In this document: one piece after another, positions 23,417 through 32,934 of the stretch | How positions within the stretch are numbered: the stretch's first letter is position 1 | Layout: the number at the start of each line of letters is the position of its first letter | Origin: Flavobacterium aquidurense | Lineage (GTDB): Bacteria; Bacteroidota; Bacteroidia; Flavobacteriales; Flavobacteriaceae | DNA: 64,000 bases | Direction of reading: 5' to 3' | Assembly (NCBI GenBank): GCA_900107365.1 | Contig: FNPS01000009.1 | Coordinates: 230,253-294,252, forward strand | Translations under genes and position numbers: made by a program | Notes under the pieces: model-generated | What the model was told of the DNA's origin: nothing | Database searches by the model: none | Seen by the model: the letters and a program-made list of their open reading frames with translations, nothing else

Positions 23417-26395
23417 CTATTTTTTCACCACAAGCTTTTTATTAGTTATAGTTGTTCCATTCGAAATTGAAACAATATAAATGCCTGCATTTAGTTTTGA
23501 AATGTCCAATGAAGTTTCACCATCTGTCACACCTTTTATAGAAATCTGAGTATTCCCAAGTAAATCTGTGATTTGAATAGTCGCAAATTCTCCCTCATTT
23601 TGAGGAAATAACAATTTTACTTTATCGTTAGCCGGATTAGGATATAAACGGACCGTTTCAGCACTATCTTCAACCGCGGTAAGTTCTTCTGTTTTTAAAC
23701 TTGATTTAGCAGTGGAACTGATCGGTTCTAATTTCCATTGCTGGCAAGCTGCAGTGTTCCACGACCATTGTCTTACTTCTGCTCCATTTGTAGTTAAGGC
23801 ATCACGAACTTCTAAAGCAAGTCCGCTTGCACGGGAAATAATTCGGTAAAAACCGTTATCTGTTGGCTCAATACTCCACTGTTCACAATCACCTCCGACC
23901 CAAGGCCATTGCTGAATTCCTGCTCCAATATCATTTGAACAACCCACAATATCCAAGGTTTTATTACTGTGTTGCGCTGTTAATTTGTAATAACCACTAT
24001 CAGTAGTTTCTACCTTCCATTTTTGGCAGACACTGTTCAACCAAGGCCATTGCTGTGCTCTTGCGCCGTCAGCCGTATTACAACCGCCAATTTCTAAAAC
24101 CTGATTGCTGTTTCGGTTTACTAATCGATACGTTTGTCCGGAAGCTATTCCGTTTCCTCCTCCAAGATTAGTAAAGACAAATCCGTTTGTATTGAAGCCT
24201 GGTTGATCGATTGCAAAACGCATTACATAACTACCGCTGTTTAAATACACCTCTTTATGAACCCATTGCCAGTTCTGCCAGCCTCCAGTATTTGGAGCAA
24301 CAAGAGAACCTGTTACATTTTGTCCATTAAATTCTAAATGAAAATTTCCACCAGCCATTGAAGCAACTCTGGCATCTATCGCATAATTCCCACTTTGAGT
24401 TACATTGACAGTATATTCAGTCCATTCTCCAGTATCAGAAAAACATAAATTATAATAACCTTCAGAACTGGACTCAATGTCTACACCTTCGTTACGATAT
24501 GCGCCTGTTATATTTTGTAGATTGGTATCGTGATAAGCAACTCCTTCTCCTCCATTATCAAAATTTTCAGCTTCGACAATTCCAGGTATAGACCATGGCG
24601 AACCCAAATAAGGCGATTGAATTCCTCCCTGACCTAAAATCCAGGATTCACGGTCTCTTACTATTCCTGTTGGATCTTGTGGATTCCAAAAGGCCTCCAG
24701 CATAATTTTTTTATTTCCCGCAGATTGGCTTATGTCACATCTTATAGAAATAGATGCTCCGGGCTGTAGTAAAGGTGTATAAACCCATCCTTCTTTGCTT
24801 TTGACAAAATTCGAAATATCATTATTAGCACTATCAAACCAATGTGTTACAATTACTTCATCTCCTTCTTCTACAGCTGCAAGTGCCGGCATACAAGCTA
24901 CATCACCAGTATTTTTTAATACAAAGGTTCTTGAATTTCCATTTGGAGTACTTGAAAGTTCAAGCGTTTCCAGCGTGCCATTTACATCTTTAATTCCTTT
25001 AAGATATTTGATTGCATTTTTTGCTATTCCTGTAAAAGAATTATCATCCGATTCTGGTGTTACTTTATCTGGAAAACCTCTTTGTGGAGTTCCTCCAAAA
25101 TACCAGCTTTCCATCAAAAAACTATCTGGTCTGTGCCCTTCTCTTTGTTGCAGATAAATACTTTTCATCGATCCTGCCGCAAATTGACGATTCCATTCCG
25201 CAGGATTGCTCATTAAATCTCCACCCGGATCGTCGTTACAAACTGCTATATGGCGATTTCCATTATCATGCAACCATTGTTCATAATTTCGCTGTTTTTC
25301 TCTTGCCACAAATCCCAACGTTCCCGGATTTCCGGATGTCGTTAATTTGTCTTCTCCCCAAACCATTGTGTACCAAGGAAAATCGGAGAAGAAAGCCCAA
25401 TTTTTATGATCGGGTAACGTTTTTGATTTCGCGCTCATATTCTCCATAACCATCGCCATATTAAAATTATAAGCACGACCGTTTAAGGTAAAATGATCTA
25501 CTTCAGTATCTGGATTTAAGGAAGGATAATTATTCCATCCCCACCAAACCGGCGATTGTGTGAGAGCATGTTTAATGTGTGGAAAAACAATGTTGTCTTT
25601 TTTATAATATTCAATCCACTGTGTCGTCATAAGATCAACACATTGTTGTTCATTTAATGTTGGATAAGCTGTGGCAAAATCTCTCCAATTGGGTTGAAAA
25701 TCATGTGTAATTTCACTTAAAATCAGCCCTGTACTATTGTATCGGTTTATGATCCATCCATCTGCTCCGGCACCCCAGGCAATGTGTTGCCATTGTGGCC
25801 AACCAGCATCTGTTCCTGTTCCTCCTCCAAGCTCAGCCATAAATTTTGTGCCGAACGGAGCGGATTGTTGAATTACATTTTGCATTAATCCATTATTTTC
25901 AGTTCCCCAAGCCGAGGCATGAAAAAAGTAACCATCTGCATATTTTTTAACCATATTCCATTGGTCAGGAAAATCGGCTAATTGTTGATTGGCTCCCAAA
26001 CCTCCCCACCATATTTCTGCCGGATTAGGACGAGGACGAACAACGGGTTCTCCGGAAGTATTTATAATTAAATTAATACTTGCAGACGCTTGGTTGTTAC
26101 TGCTATTGACACCATACACTTTTATTTGATTTGTGCCTGCTGCTAAATGTCTTGCTATAAAAAACCAATTTGGAGCTTGCTTGAAAGCACCTAAATCGAT
26201 CATCTTCCCATTTTCAGAAAAGACTTCATACCACATAGGCTTTTCAACGCCCGAAGAAGTTCCTTCAACACGAATGTAATTATTCGTAACTACACCTGCT
26301 GGAGTTGATATTTGTACTAACTGTGCCCAATTGTTGTTTAGAAAAAATAAATGTAACACCAGCAAGAAAAAGAATATTTTGGTTGATTTTTTCAT
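23417..26395 (-). CDS. Secreted protein of unassigned catalytic family with CBM6, ricin-type and T9SS domains
   Basis: 992 aa. Signal peptide 1-25; Ig-like N-terminal domain about 26-110; large domain about 115-590 that I cannot place in a GH family; CBM6 about 605-735; ricin-type about 750-895; T9SS sorting domain to the end (KKLVVKK). The large domain has IWWGGLGANQQLADFPDQW, YFFHASAWGTENNG, KFMAELGGGTGTDAGWPQW and WAFFSDFPWYTMVWGEDK. The Trp-rich, acid-rich text and company of CAZymes suggest a polysaccharide-active TIM barrel. Its stop codon overlaps the upstream end of the next gene, so the two are translationally close. Confidence 0.75.
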   Translation of the reverse strand: MKKSTKIFFFLLVLHLFFLNNNWAQLVQISTPAGVVTNNYIRVEGTSSGVEKPMWYEVFSENGKMIDLGAFKQAPNWFFIARHLAAGTNQIKVYGVNSSNNQASASINLIINTSGEPVVRPRPNPAEIWWGGLGANQQLADFPDQWNMVKKYADGYFFHASAWGTENNGLMQNVIQQSAPFGTKFMAELGGGTGTDAGWPQWQHIAWGAGADGWIINRYNSTGLILSEITHDFQPNWRDFATAYPTLNEQQCVDLMTTQWIEYYKKDNIVFPHIKHALTQSPVWWGWNNYPSLNPDTEVDHFTLNGRAYNFNMAMVMENMSAKSKTLPDHKNWAFFSDFPWYTMVWGEDKLTTSGNPGTLGFVAREKQRNYEQWLHDNGNRHIAVCNDDPGGDLMSNPAEWNRQFAAGSMKSIYLQQREGHRPDSFLMESWYFGGTPQRGFPDKVTPESDDNSFTGIAKNAIKYLKGIKDVNGTLETLELSSTPNGNSRTFVLKNTGDVACMPALAAVEEGDEVIVTHWFDSANNDISNFVKSKEGWVYTPLLQPGASISIRCDISQSAGNKKIMLEAFWNPQDPTGIVRDRESWILGQGGIQSPYLGSPWSIPGIVEAENFDNGGEGVAYHDTNLQNITGAYRNEGVDIESSSEGYYNLCFSDTGEWTEYTVNVTQSGNYAIDARVASMAGGNFHLEFNGQNVTGSLVAPNTGGWQNWQWVHKEVYLNSGSYVMRFAIDQPGFNTNGFVFTNLGGGNGIASGQTYRLVNRNSNQVLEIGGCNTADGARAQQWPWLNSVCQKWKVETTDSGYYKLTAQHSNKTLDIVGCSNDIGAGIQQWPWVGGDCEQWSIEPTDNGFYRIISRASGLALEVRDALTTNGAEVRQWSWNTAACQQWKLEPISSTAKSSLKTEELTAVEDSAETVRLYPNPANDKVKLLFPQNEGEFATIQITDLLGNTQISIKGVTDGETSLDISKLNAGIYIVSISNGTTITNKKLVVKK

Positions 26396-26411
26396 AATGC
26401 GTACAAGTTTT

Positions 26412-28625
26412 TTAATTTTTAATAATCAACTTTTTTGTTATTATTTTCGAACCATTATCTAAACTCACTACATAAATTCCAGGGTTTAGGTTTGATATAT
26501 TAATCGTAGTTTTTCCTTCCATTAATCCATTTTTAGAAACTTTAATTTCTCCCAAAATATTAGTAATCTGAAGTGATGCTGTATTTCCATCGGTTTGCGG
26601 AAATAAAATTTCAACCTGATCGTTTGCTGGATTTGGAAATAAAATTAAATCTGGAATCTGAGTTTCATTTTCAACTAATTCTTCTGAAGTTTGACTTTTT
26701 AAGCTTGATTTTGCTGTACCTCCAACAACTTCCAATTTCCATTGCTGGCAAAATGCGGTATTCCATGGCCATTGTCGCACATTAGCTCCATTTGTAGTCA
26801 AAGCGTCCTGAACTTCCAATGCTAATCCGCTGGCACGGGAAATAATTCTGTAAAATCCATTATCTGTTGATTCAATGCTCCATTGTTCGCAAACACCGCC
26901 AACCCAAGGCCATTGCTGAATTCCAGCTCCAATATCATTTGAGCAACCCACAATATCCAATGTTTTATTACTATGTTGCGCTGTTAATTTGTAATAACCA
27001 CTGTCTGTAGCTTCTACTTTCCATTTTTGACAACCACTGTTCAACCAAGGCCATTGCTGGGCTCTTGCACCGTCATCCGTATTACAACCGCCAATTTCTA
27101 AAACCTGATTGCTGTTTCGATTTACTAATCGATACGTTTGTCCAGAAACTATTCCGTTTCCTCCGCCAAGATTTGTAAAGATGAAGCCGTTCGTATTAAA
27201 ACCTGCTTGATCGATTGCAAAACGCATTACGTAAGTACCGCTGTTTAAATACACTTCCTTATGAAGCCATTGCCAGTTTTGCCAGCCACCAGTATTTGGA
27301 ACAGCTAAAGCACCAGTAACATTTTGTCCGTTAAATTCCAAATGAAAACTTCCGCCAATCGTAGAAGCCACTCTTGCATCAATCGCATAATTTCCGCTTT
27401 GCGTAACATTTACGGTGTATTCTGTCCATTCTCCATTTTCAGAAAAACACAAGTTGTAATATCCTTCTGTACTGGCTTCAATATCTACACCTTCATTACG
27501 AAAAGCTCCTGTCATATTTTGCGGATTTGCATCGTGATAGGCAACGCCTTCTCCTCCATTATCGAAATTTTCTGCTTCGACAATTCCAGGCAAATTAATA
27601 ACTCCGTTGAAAGGCGTTTGAACAGCACCATTTACTGAAGGGACGGGAATTGCAACTCCTTCACGAACCGGAACTCCAAAATTTGGTGTATTATCTGGAT
27701 TCCAAGTGAATTTCTGAATACGTGTGCTTCTGTCTGAATTTGTAAAAGAAGTACCGTGTTTGGCGTGGTAAATAATCCAATCTTCAGTGCCATCAGGAGA
27801 TTTTGTAAAACCGTTGTGACCAGTTCCATAAACTTCATTGGCATCATTTCTCTGGAAAACGGGACCAACTTTCTGCCACGATCCTGGATTAAGATAATTT
27901 CCATCGGTACAAGTCAATCTTCCTAAAGCATAAGCTGCCGAAGCGCATTGACTTGCACTGTAAATAATATGCAGACTATTTCCTTTTTGCAAAAATATCG
28001 GACCTTCATTTACCAATCCGTCGGTTCTTTCCCAATTAAAAACAGGTTCAGAAATGCGAACTCTTTGATTACTAACCTGAGTTGGACTATCCATTCTAGC
28101 AATCCAGATCGTTTGTCCTTGTGGATCAAATTGCGACCAAGTCATATATAAAATTCCGGTTGCCGGATCCTGCCACGGACTTTCGTCAATTCCTGAAGCT
28201 TCTGGTGCTAAAATTCCTCTGTATGTATAAGAACCAAGCGGGTCTTGAGAATTTCCTTCTAAAACAAACATTCGCATATTAAAGCCATCGTCAGAAAGAT
28301 TTCCGCAGGCATATATGTACCATTTTCCATTGATATAATGCAATTCTGGTGCCCAGACATCTCTTCGGATTTCTCCGCCTGAACTCCAGACTTTTGTTCG
28401 CGGTGCATTTCCAACATCCTGAAGATTTGCTGCTTTATGAATCCATACTCCATCTCCGGTAGTTACCATAAAATAGTAAAATCCGTTGTTGTAAACGACA
28501 TAAGGATCAGGACTTTCTGCCTGCATTATCGGATTTGTGAAAGTGCCCTGAGCCTTTCCGTCCAAAATAATACTGAAATAAAATAATGTAAATAAACTTA
28601 AAATTCGTAAAGTTTGACTTTTCAT
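26412..28625 (-). CDS. Secreted GH43 glycosidase with CBM6, ricin-type and T9SS domains
   Basis: 737 aa. Signal peptide 1-25; GH43 propeller about 27-330; CBM6 about 350-475; ricin-type about 495-635; T9SS sorting domain about 665-737. GH43 residues: base Asp in AESPDPYVVYNNGFYY, modulator Asp in IDESPWQDPATGILYMTW, acid Glu in VNEGPIFLQKGN. The typical activity is arabinofuranosidase or xylosidase. First gene of the operon 28625 to 18442; the 412-bp region upstream carries a sequence shared with a second operon (28798-28864). The CBM6 and ricin modules are paralogous to those of the three following genes. Confidence 0.9.
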   Translation of the reverse strand: MKSQTLRILSLFTLFYFSIILDGKAQGTFTNPIMQAESPDPYVVYNNGFYYFMVTTGDGVWIHKAANLQDVGNAPRTKVWSSGGEIRRDVWAPELHYINGKWYIYACGNLSDDGFNMRMFVLEGNSQDPLGSYTYRGILAPEASGIDESPWQDPATGILYMTWSQFDPQGQTIWIARMDSPTQVSNQRVRISEPVFNWERTDGLVNEGPIFLQKGNSLHIIYSASQCASAAYALGRLTCTDGNYLNPGSWQKVGPVFQRNDANEVYGTGHNGFTKSPDGTEDWIIYHAKHGTSFTNSDRSTRIQKFTWNPDNTPNFGVPVREGVAIPVPSVNGAVQTPFNGVINLPGIVEAENFDNGGEGVAYHDANPQNMTGAFRNEGVDIEASTEGYYNLCFSENGEWTEYTVNVTQSGNYAIDARVASTIGGSFHLEFNGQNVTGALAVPNTGGWQNWQWLHKEVYLNSGTYVMRFAIDQAGFNTNGFIFTNLGGGNGIVSGQTYRLVNRNSNQVLEIGGCNTDDGARAQQWPWLNSGCQKWKVEATDSGYYKLTAQHSNKTLDIVGCSNDIGAGIQQWPWVGGVCEQWSIESTDNGFYRIISRASGLALEVQDALTTNGANVRQWPWNTAFCQQWKLEVVGGTAKSSLKSQTSEELVENETQIPDLILFPNPANDQVEILFPQTDGNTASLQITNILGEIKVSKNGLMEGKTTINISNLNPGIYVVSLDNGSKIITKKLIIKN

Positions 28626-28797
28626 AAATTTGGGTTATTTAGTTAGAGATTTTTGTCTGAATCAGCTTTTTAGTGTATTTCATTAAAATTAAAATAATAG
28701 AATTAACTGCGAAAAACAAAAAATATCATTCGCTGCACAATTCAACTAAAAAAGGCATACAATTTCAGAACTATTTATATAGCAGTAATTTACAATA

Positions 28798-28864
28798 CAA
28801 ATAAAAAGACTTTTACAAGAATACACTATCACAAAATTATTCACTTTATAAACTATTTTAATAT
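28798..28864 (-). promoter_or_regulatory. Shared 67-bp upstream element, copy 1
   Basis: By hand alignment without gaps 53 of 67 positions equal 54050-54116. Both begin CAAATAAAAAG and end TTTATAAACTATTTTAATAT. Here it lies 173 bp upstream of the GH43 gene at 26412-28625. Likely an operator-promoter recognised by a common regulator, most simply one of the two AraC proteins. Confidence 0.65.
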
Positions 28865-28967
28865 AAATGAAATTTATATTAATTTAAAGTCTATAATTTT
28901 ATTAGACTCAAAAAAGAATCTATTGTAAAATATGATTTACATAAAAATGAATTATAAAAACTCCTTA

Positions 28968-29010
28968 AAAAAAAGAAAAAGGTTCTCAGAATTTACTTCC
29001 GAAAACCTTT
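28968..29010 (-). terminator. Terminator of the AraC gene
   Basis: On the minus strand stem AAAGGTT pairs with AACCTTT (29004-29010 and 28978-28984) and a T-rich tail follows, 28 bp past the AraC stop. Confidence 0.7.
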
Positions 29011-29037
29011 CTACTTAAACAACATTAAATTAAAATT

Positions 29038-29916
29038 TTATAAGATTCTTTTCATTCCAAAAAAATCATCTCTATATTGACTTGGCGTACATTTTTTTAA
29101 TGCCTTAAATGTTCTGTTGAAATTGGCGATACTATGAAATCCGGATTTATAAGCTACTTCAGAAACACTCACATCGTCTTCCAGAAGCCATCGTGCTGCG
29201 TAACCGATTCGAATGTCTCTTAAATAATTAACCAAAGTTTTGCCTGTTCTTTTCTTAACAAAACGATTAAATGAAGCGTTTGACATACAAGCGGCATTGG
29301 CCATTTCATCTAAAGATATCTTTTCCTGAAAGTTATTCTGAACATAATCGTAAATCACTTTCATTTTATCGTAATCTTCATATCTTTCGCCATCAACAGT
29401 ATAAGTTGACAATAGGCGCTGATTTCTTGAATTAGCCAGATCGTAAAGTATTGAAGTTATTTCCAGGAAATAATCCATACCATCCAACTTCGAAATTTTC
29501 AGCAATTGTGGCATCAATTTTCTTGCCGTTGCCTCAGAGAATAAAATTCCATGATTGGCCCGGTTAAACATTTCGTTTATCGGTCCCATAATACGTCTTG
29601 ACAATAAAGATTCCGGAAACAAATCTTTATGAAACTGAATGGTTATCTCGTGTATTTTATCATTTTTACATTTATGATTTTCCCATCCATGATATAAATT
29701 GGGCCCAATTAAAACCAACTCTACATCCTCGATTTCGTCAATATTATCTCCTACAACTCTTCGTATTCCTTTTCCATTTGAAATAAAATTGATCTCAAAT
29801 TCCGGATGATAATGCACCGGAAAATCAAAATTATCTTTTACCCTGTCAAATACCAAAAAACTATCTTCGGCAGAAAGCGGTGCTATTTCTCTGTGAAATG
29901 TATTTGTAGTCCCCAT
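29038..29916 (-). CDS. AraC-family transcriptional regulator
   Basis: 292 aa. N-terminal cupin-like sensor (FPVHYHPEFEINFISNGKGI) and C-terminal double HTH (KISLDEMANAACMSNASFNRF and VSEVAYKSGFHSIANFNRTF, then KKCTPSQYR). No transmembrane segment, so it senses a cytoplasmic sugar or derivative. It is paralogous to the AraC at 54160-55035. It lies between the modular-enzyme operon and the second GH26 block on the same strand and is a natural candidate activator for either. Confidence 0.9.
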   Translation of the reverse strand: MGTTNTFHREIAPLSAEDSFLVFDRVKDNFDFPVHYHPEFEINFISNGKGIRRVVGDNIDEIEDVELVLIGPNLYHGWENHKCKNDKIHEITIQFHKDLFPESLLSRRIMGPINEMFNRANHGILFSEATARKLMPQLLKISKLDGMDYFLEITSILYDLANSRNQRLLSTYTVDGERYEDYDKMKVIYDYVQNNFQEKISLDEMANAACMSNASFNRFVKKRTGKTLVNYLRDIRIGYAARWLLEDDVSVSEVAYKSGFHSIANFNRTFKALKKCTPSQYRDDFFGMKRIL

Positions 29917-29969
29917 TTTATTCTTTTTTAGACTGACATTATTTTAATTGTAAACTTTTTACGGCTTTG

Positions 29970-31526
29970 TTATGGCATTTTATACATATTCGGAGTTTTA
30001 TTGAGCAAGGCAGCTTTGTCTTTTCTTGTAAACTGTATAAAATCACTAGCATCTGTAGCAGCAGGTGGCGGTGTGCAATACGTATCTCCGCCGTTGCCCC
30101 AAAATGTTATAAAAGAGAGATCGACATTATTCTGCGTCATTGCATTGTAAAAATTAGTTGAGTATAAGCCTGAAATAATATTATTTTTTCCTGGTGTAAT
30201 AAAATATCCTGTTTCTGTCAAACCTGCAATTTTCACTCTTTCTTTAGCCAGTTTAGAAATAATCTGCAATTTTTTGTTAGCATTGTTCACACCACTTTCT
30301 CCTTTATTATCAAAATCCCCATAATCATCAAAACCTAAAACATCTACATAAGCATCGCCAGGATATCTTGATAAATAATCGCTTTCTGAAGTAAAACTTG
30401 CATCTGGAGAAAAGGCAAAGAGCATATTACTCACACCCAATGTATCTCTTAAATATTCAACCGTAAACCGCCAATTCTGAATGTATTCGTCAGCCGTGCA
30501 AAACGATTTTCCCCACCAAAACCAATCGCCGTCAAATTCATGAAACGGTCTGAAAATAATTGGAATCAATTTACCATCAGTGCCTTTTAAGGCTTTTGTA
30601 ACTTGTGCAATTTTTTCCAGTTTTTTCTTGTAATATTCATGATTTACACCACCAGGAAGAATACTTTTAAATGCATTTTTTTTCTGTATATCGGTCATTT
30701 CGCTTGTATAAAATGATTTCCCTTCATAAGGTTCACGCAAATGCCAACAGAACATATTTACCATTCCTTTATTGTAAGCTTTTACGGCTGCTCCGGTAAT
30801 CAGTTTTTCTTGTGCATACCACCAATTATCGTCTTTTCCCGTGTTTTCGTCATCGGCAATAAACATGAAATCGCCGCCAGACATTCCCGGATCAAAACCT
30901 GTTGTTTTTTTTATATCAGAATCGCCCGTATTGTTTTTATAAAAACTAAGCAAAGCATCATGCTGACCGATCATAAAAGAAGTTTTGGCTAATGTTTTAA
31001 GATTATAAAAAAGCGCTACAGTTTCGTCTGTAGCATTTTTATTGACCATATAATTTCTCGCCTGTTCCGGTTTTAAATCGATTGCAACTACTTCATCAGT
31101 AATTGTTAAACTTGCTTTTTCAGGATTTCCTATTACGACATCAGCATTACTAGAAGCCGTTAAGGTAATTTCTACCGTTTCTTCTCCTTCTGCAATTTTA
31201 TCCGAAAGAATTTCGACCGGAATAACAACCGAATTACTTTTTGCAGAAACAGTAACCGAATTGGCAATCGTTTTGTAATCTTCTCCGTTTTTAGCAGTTC
31301 CGCCAAATTTCAGCGAAAGCGTTACTGGTACAGTAACCGATTTTGATAATTTAATGGTAAATTCTCCATTTGTTGCCGGTTCCGAAGCTGCACTTTTCGT
31401 TGCCGAAATTGTAGCAGTTGACTTTTCTCCAACGGGAACATTTTTATCCTCATCTCCATTTGATGAGCAGCCATCCAGCACGACAATGCTAAACAGAATT
31501 ATTAGTGGTTTTAAAAATTTCTTCAT
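29970..31526 (-). CDS. GH26 lipoprotein with Calx-beta-like domain
   Basis: 518 aa. Lipobox LDGC (Cys20). Residues about 35-145 look like a Calx-beta/VWD-type beta-sandwich (TAKNGEDYKTIANSVTV, AEGEETVEITLT). The GH26 barrel covers about 165-510. Acid/base Glu is in FRPFHEFDGDWFWWG, nucleophile Glu in AGLTETGYF. Cell-surface anchored endo-glycanase; mannan is the default substrate of the family, beta-1,3-xylan an alternative given the pentose genes. It ends 54 bp downstream of the AraC start and is last in the run from SusC. Confidence 0.9.
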   Translation of the reverse strand: MKKFLKPLIILFSIVVLDGCSSNGDEDKNVPVGEKSTATISATKSAASEPATNGEFTIKLSKSVTVPVTLSLKFGGTAKNGEDYKTIANSVTVSAKSNSVVIPVEILSDKIAEGEETVEITLTASSNADVVIGNPEKASLTITDEVVAIDLKPEQARNYMVNKNATDETVALFYNLKTLAKTSFMIGQHDALLSFYKNNTGDSDIKKTTGFDPGMSGGDFMFIADDENTGKDDNWWYAQEKLITGAAVKAYNKGMVNMFCWHLREPYEGKSFYTSEMTDIQKKNAFKSILPGGVNHEYYKKKLEKIAQVTKALKGTDGKLIPIIFRPFHEFDGDWFWWGKSFCTADEYIQNWRFTVEYLRDTLGVSNMLFAFSPDASFTSESDYLSRYPGDAYVDVLGFDDYGDFDNKGESGVNNANKKLQIISKLAKERVKIAGLTETGYFITPGKNNIISGLYSTNFYNAMTQNNVDLSFITFWGNGGDTYCTPPPAATDASDFIQFTRKDKAALLNKTPNMYKMP

Positions 31527-31556
31527 AATTTCTTTAGTTTATTTTTTGCTATTTTT

Positions 31557-32918
31557 TTAGTTTTCCGAAATAGGTTCAAGAAGGAAATTATCAACATTGA
31601 TATTCCCATTCTGACTTGTTAGTTTTATATAATTATCCCCAGTTCTTAGGTTCACAATTCCTACATCAAAATAGTTGAAGTTGTCCGATTTTGGAAATAC
31701 AATATCTTTCCAGGTAGAAGTTGAACCATTGTACATCAATTCATTTACAATCAAATTAATTTTGGTATCTTTTGGAGCAGCATATCGAATTCTTAATTTG
31801 AATTTTTCATCTTTAGCCAATTGCACCAGCACTTTTACGTAATCTTCATCAATATCAAAACCGGTTACATACCCGCGTCCGGTAAAACCTTTTTGCGAAT
31901 CTGCTGTTTGTGTTCCGTCCAGTTTTCCTCCGGCAGCTTTACCATTTTCAGCTTCTAACAAAATAGTGCAAACCGATTTCCCTAAACCTACTTTAGTTGG
32001 ATGAATCATTTTGATCGCGCCTTTTTTATCGTATTCCAGAAAATCTGCCATCACATTTCTGGATTCGCTTACACCCGAAATCCATGCGCTGTGATAAAAT
32101 GCCAGCCAATTATTTTTATATTTAATGATTGAACCGTGGTTGGTTCCCGATTGTTTTTCAAACTGCGGAATATAAATTCCTTTATATTCATAAGGTCCTA
32201 AAGGTTTGTCTGCAACGGCATAATACATGATTTCCGGCCATTGTTTGTTTTGAAGTCCCGGATAAGACAAATAATATTTTCCCTGATATTTATGTACCCA
32301 AGGTCCTTCAAAAACATTGGTTAACTGCGAGGTTAATTCTATTTTTGTTTCCGGAACAATGGCTTTTAAATCGTCTGTTAGTTTTGCTGCAAAACAGGAA
32401 TTTGAAGAACCCCAAAATAAATACGCCTGACTATCTTCATCAACAAACAAAGCTGGATCCTGTCCCCATTCTACGCCTTTTATAAAACCGATATCAGTAA
32501 ACGGTCCTTCTGGTCTTTGGCTTGTCGCTAATCCGGTTCTAAACATTCCGGTGGCACGTTCTTTCATTCCATAAACCAAATAATAAGTACCTTTCCAAAG
32601 CACTGCATCAATTGCCCAAGCATGACTGATAGCCCACGAAACATCGTCAACAGATAAAACTCTGCCGTGATCGGTCCAGGATTTTAAATCGGTGGTTGAG
32701 AAAACATGATAATCAAACATGGTCGCATGATGATTAGTTCCCGGCACATCGTGCGATGCGTAAACCCAAAGCGTATTGGGGTCGTTTTCCCAAACATGCA
32801 CAGAAGGATCTGCCGTGTAAATATGCGGAAATAATGGGTTTTGCGCTTTCGCGGAAAAACAAATGGCCACCATAATCCCCAAAATACATACTTTATTTTT
32901 TATGTTTTTTGTAATCAT
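31557..32918 (-). CDS. GH43 glycosidase with C-terminal CBM6/35-like domain
   Basis: 453 aa from ATG 32918. A longer frame starts at 32960 but would overlap the previous gene, and the shorter start gives a proper signal peptide (ILGIMVAICFSAKA). Catalytic Asp in YTADPSVHVWENDPN, modulator in GQDPALFVDEDSQAYLFWG, acid Glu in VFEGPWVHKYQGKYYLSY. The C-terminal about 130 residues (TILLEAENGKAAGGKLDG to DNFLLEPISEN) form a CBM6/35-type domain. Pentose-releasing activity on a xylan-like chain is likely. 17 bp after the esterase gene, so same operon. Confidence 0.87.
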   Translation of the reverse strand: MITKNIKNKVCILGIMVAICFSAKAQNPLFPHIYTADPSVHVWENDPNTLWVYASHDVPGTNHHATMFDYHVFSTTDLKSWTDHGRVLSVDDVSWAISHAWAIDAVLWKGTYYLVYGMKERATGMFRTGLATSQRPEGPFTDIGFIKGVEWGQDPALFVDEDSQAYLFWGSSNSCFAAKLTDDLKAIVPETKIELTSQLTNVFEGPWVHKYQGKYYLSYPGLQNKQWPEIMYYAVADKPLGPYEYKGIYIPQFEKQSGTNHGSIIKYKNNWLAFYHSAWISGVSESRNVMADFLEYDKKGAIKMIHPTKVGLGKSVCTILLEAENGKAAGGKLDGTQTADSQKGFTGRGYVTGFDIDEDYVKVLVQLAKDEKFKLRIRYAAPKDTKINLIVNELMYNGSTSTWKDIVFPKSDNFNYFDVGIVNLRTGDNYIKLTSQNGNINVDNFLLEPISEN

Positions 32919-32934
32919 ATAATTGATTTTAATA

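Larger units (their letters stand above)
28626..29037. other. Regulatory intergenic region
   Basis: No gene. It contains the terminator of the AraC gene on its right and, near 28798-28864, a sequence also found at 54050-54116. It is otherwise very AT-rich. Confidence 0.6.
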
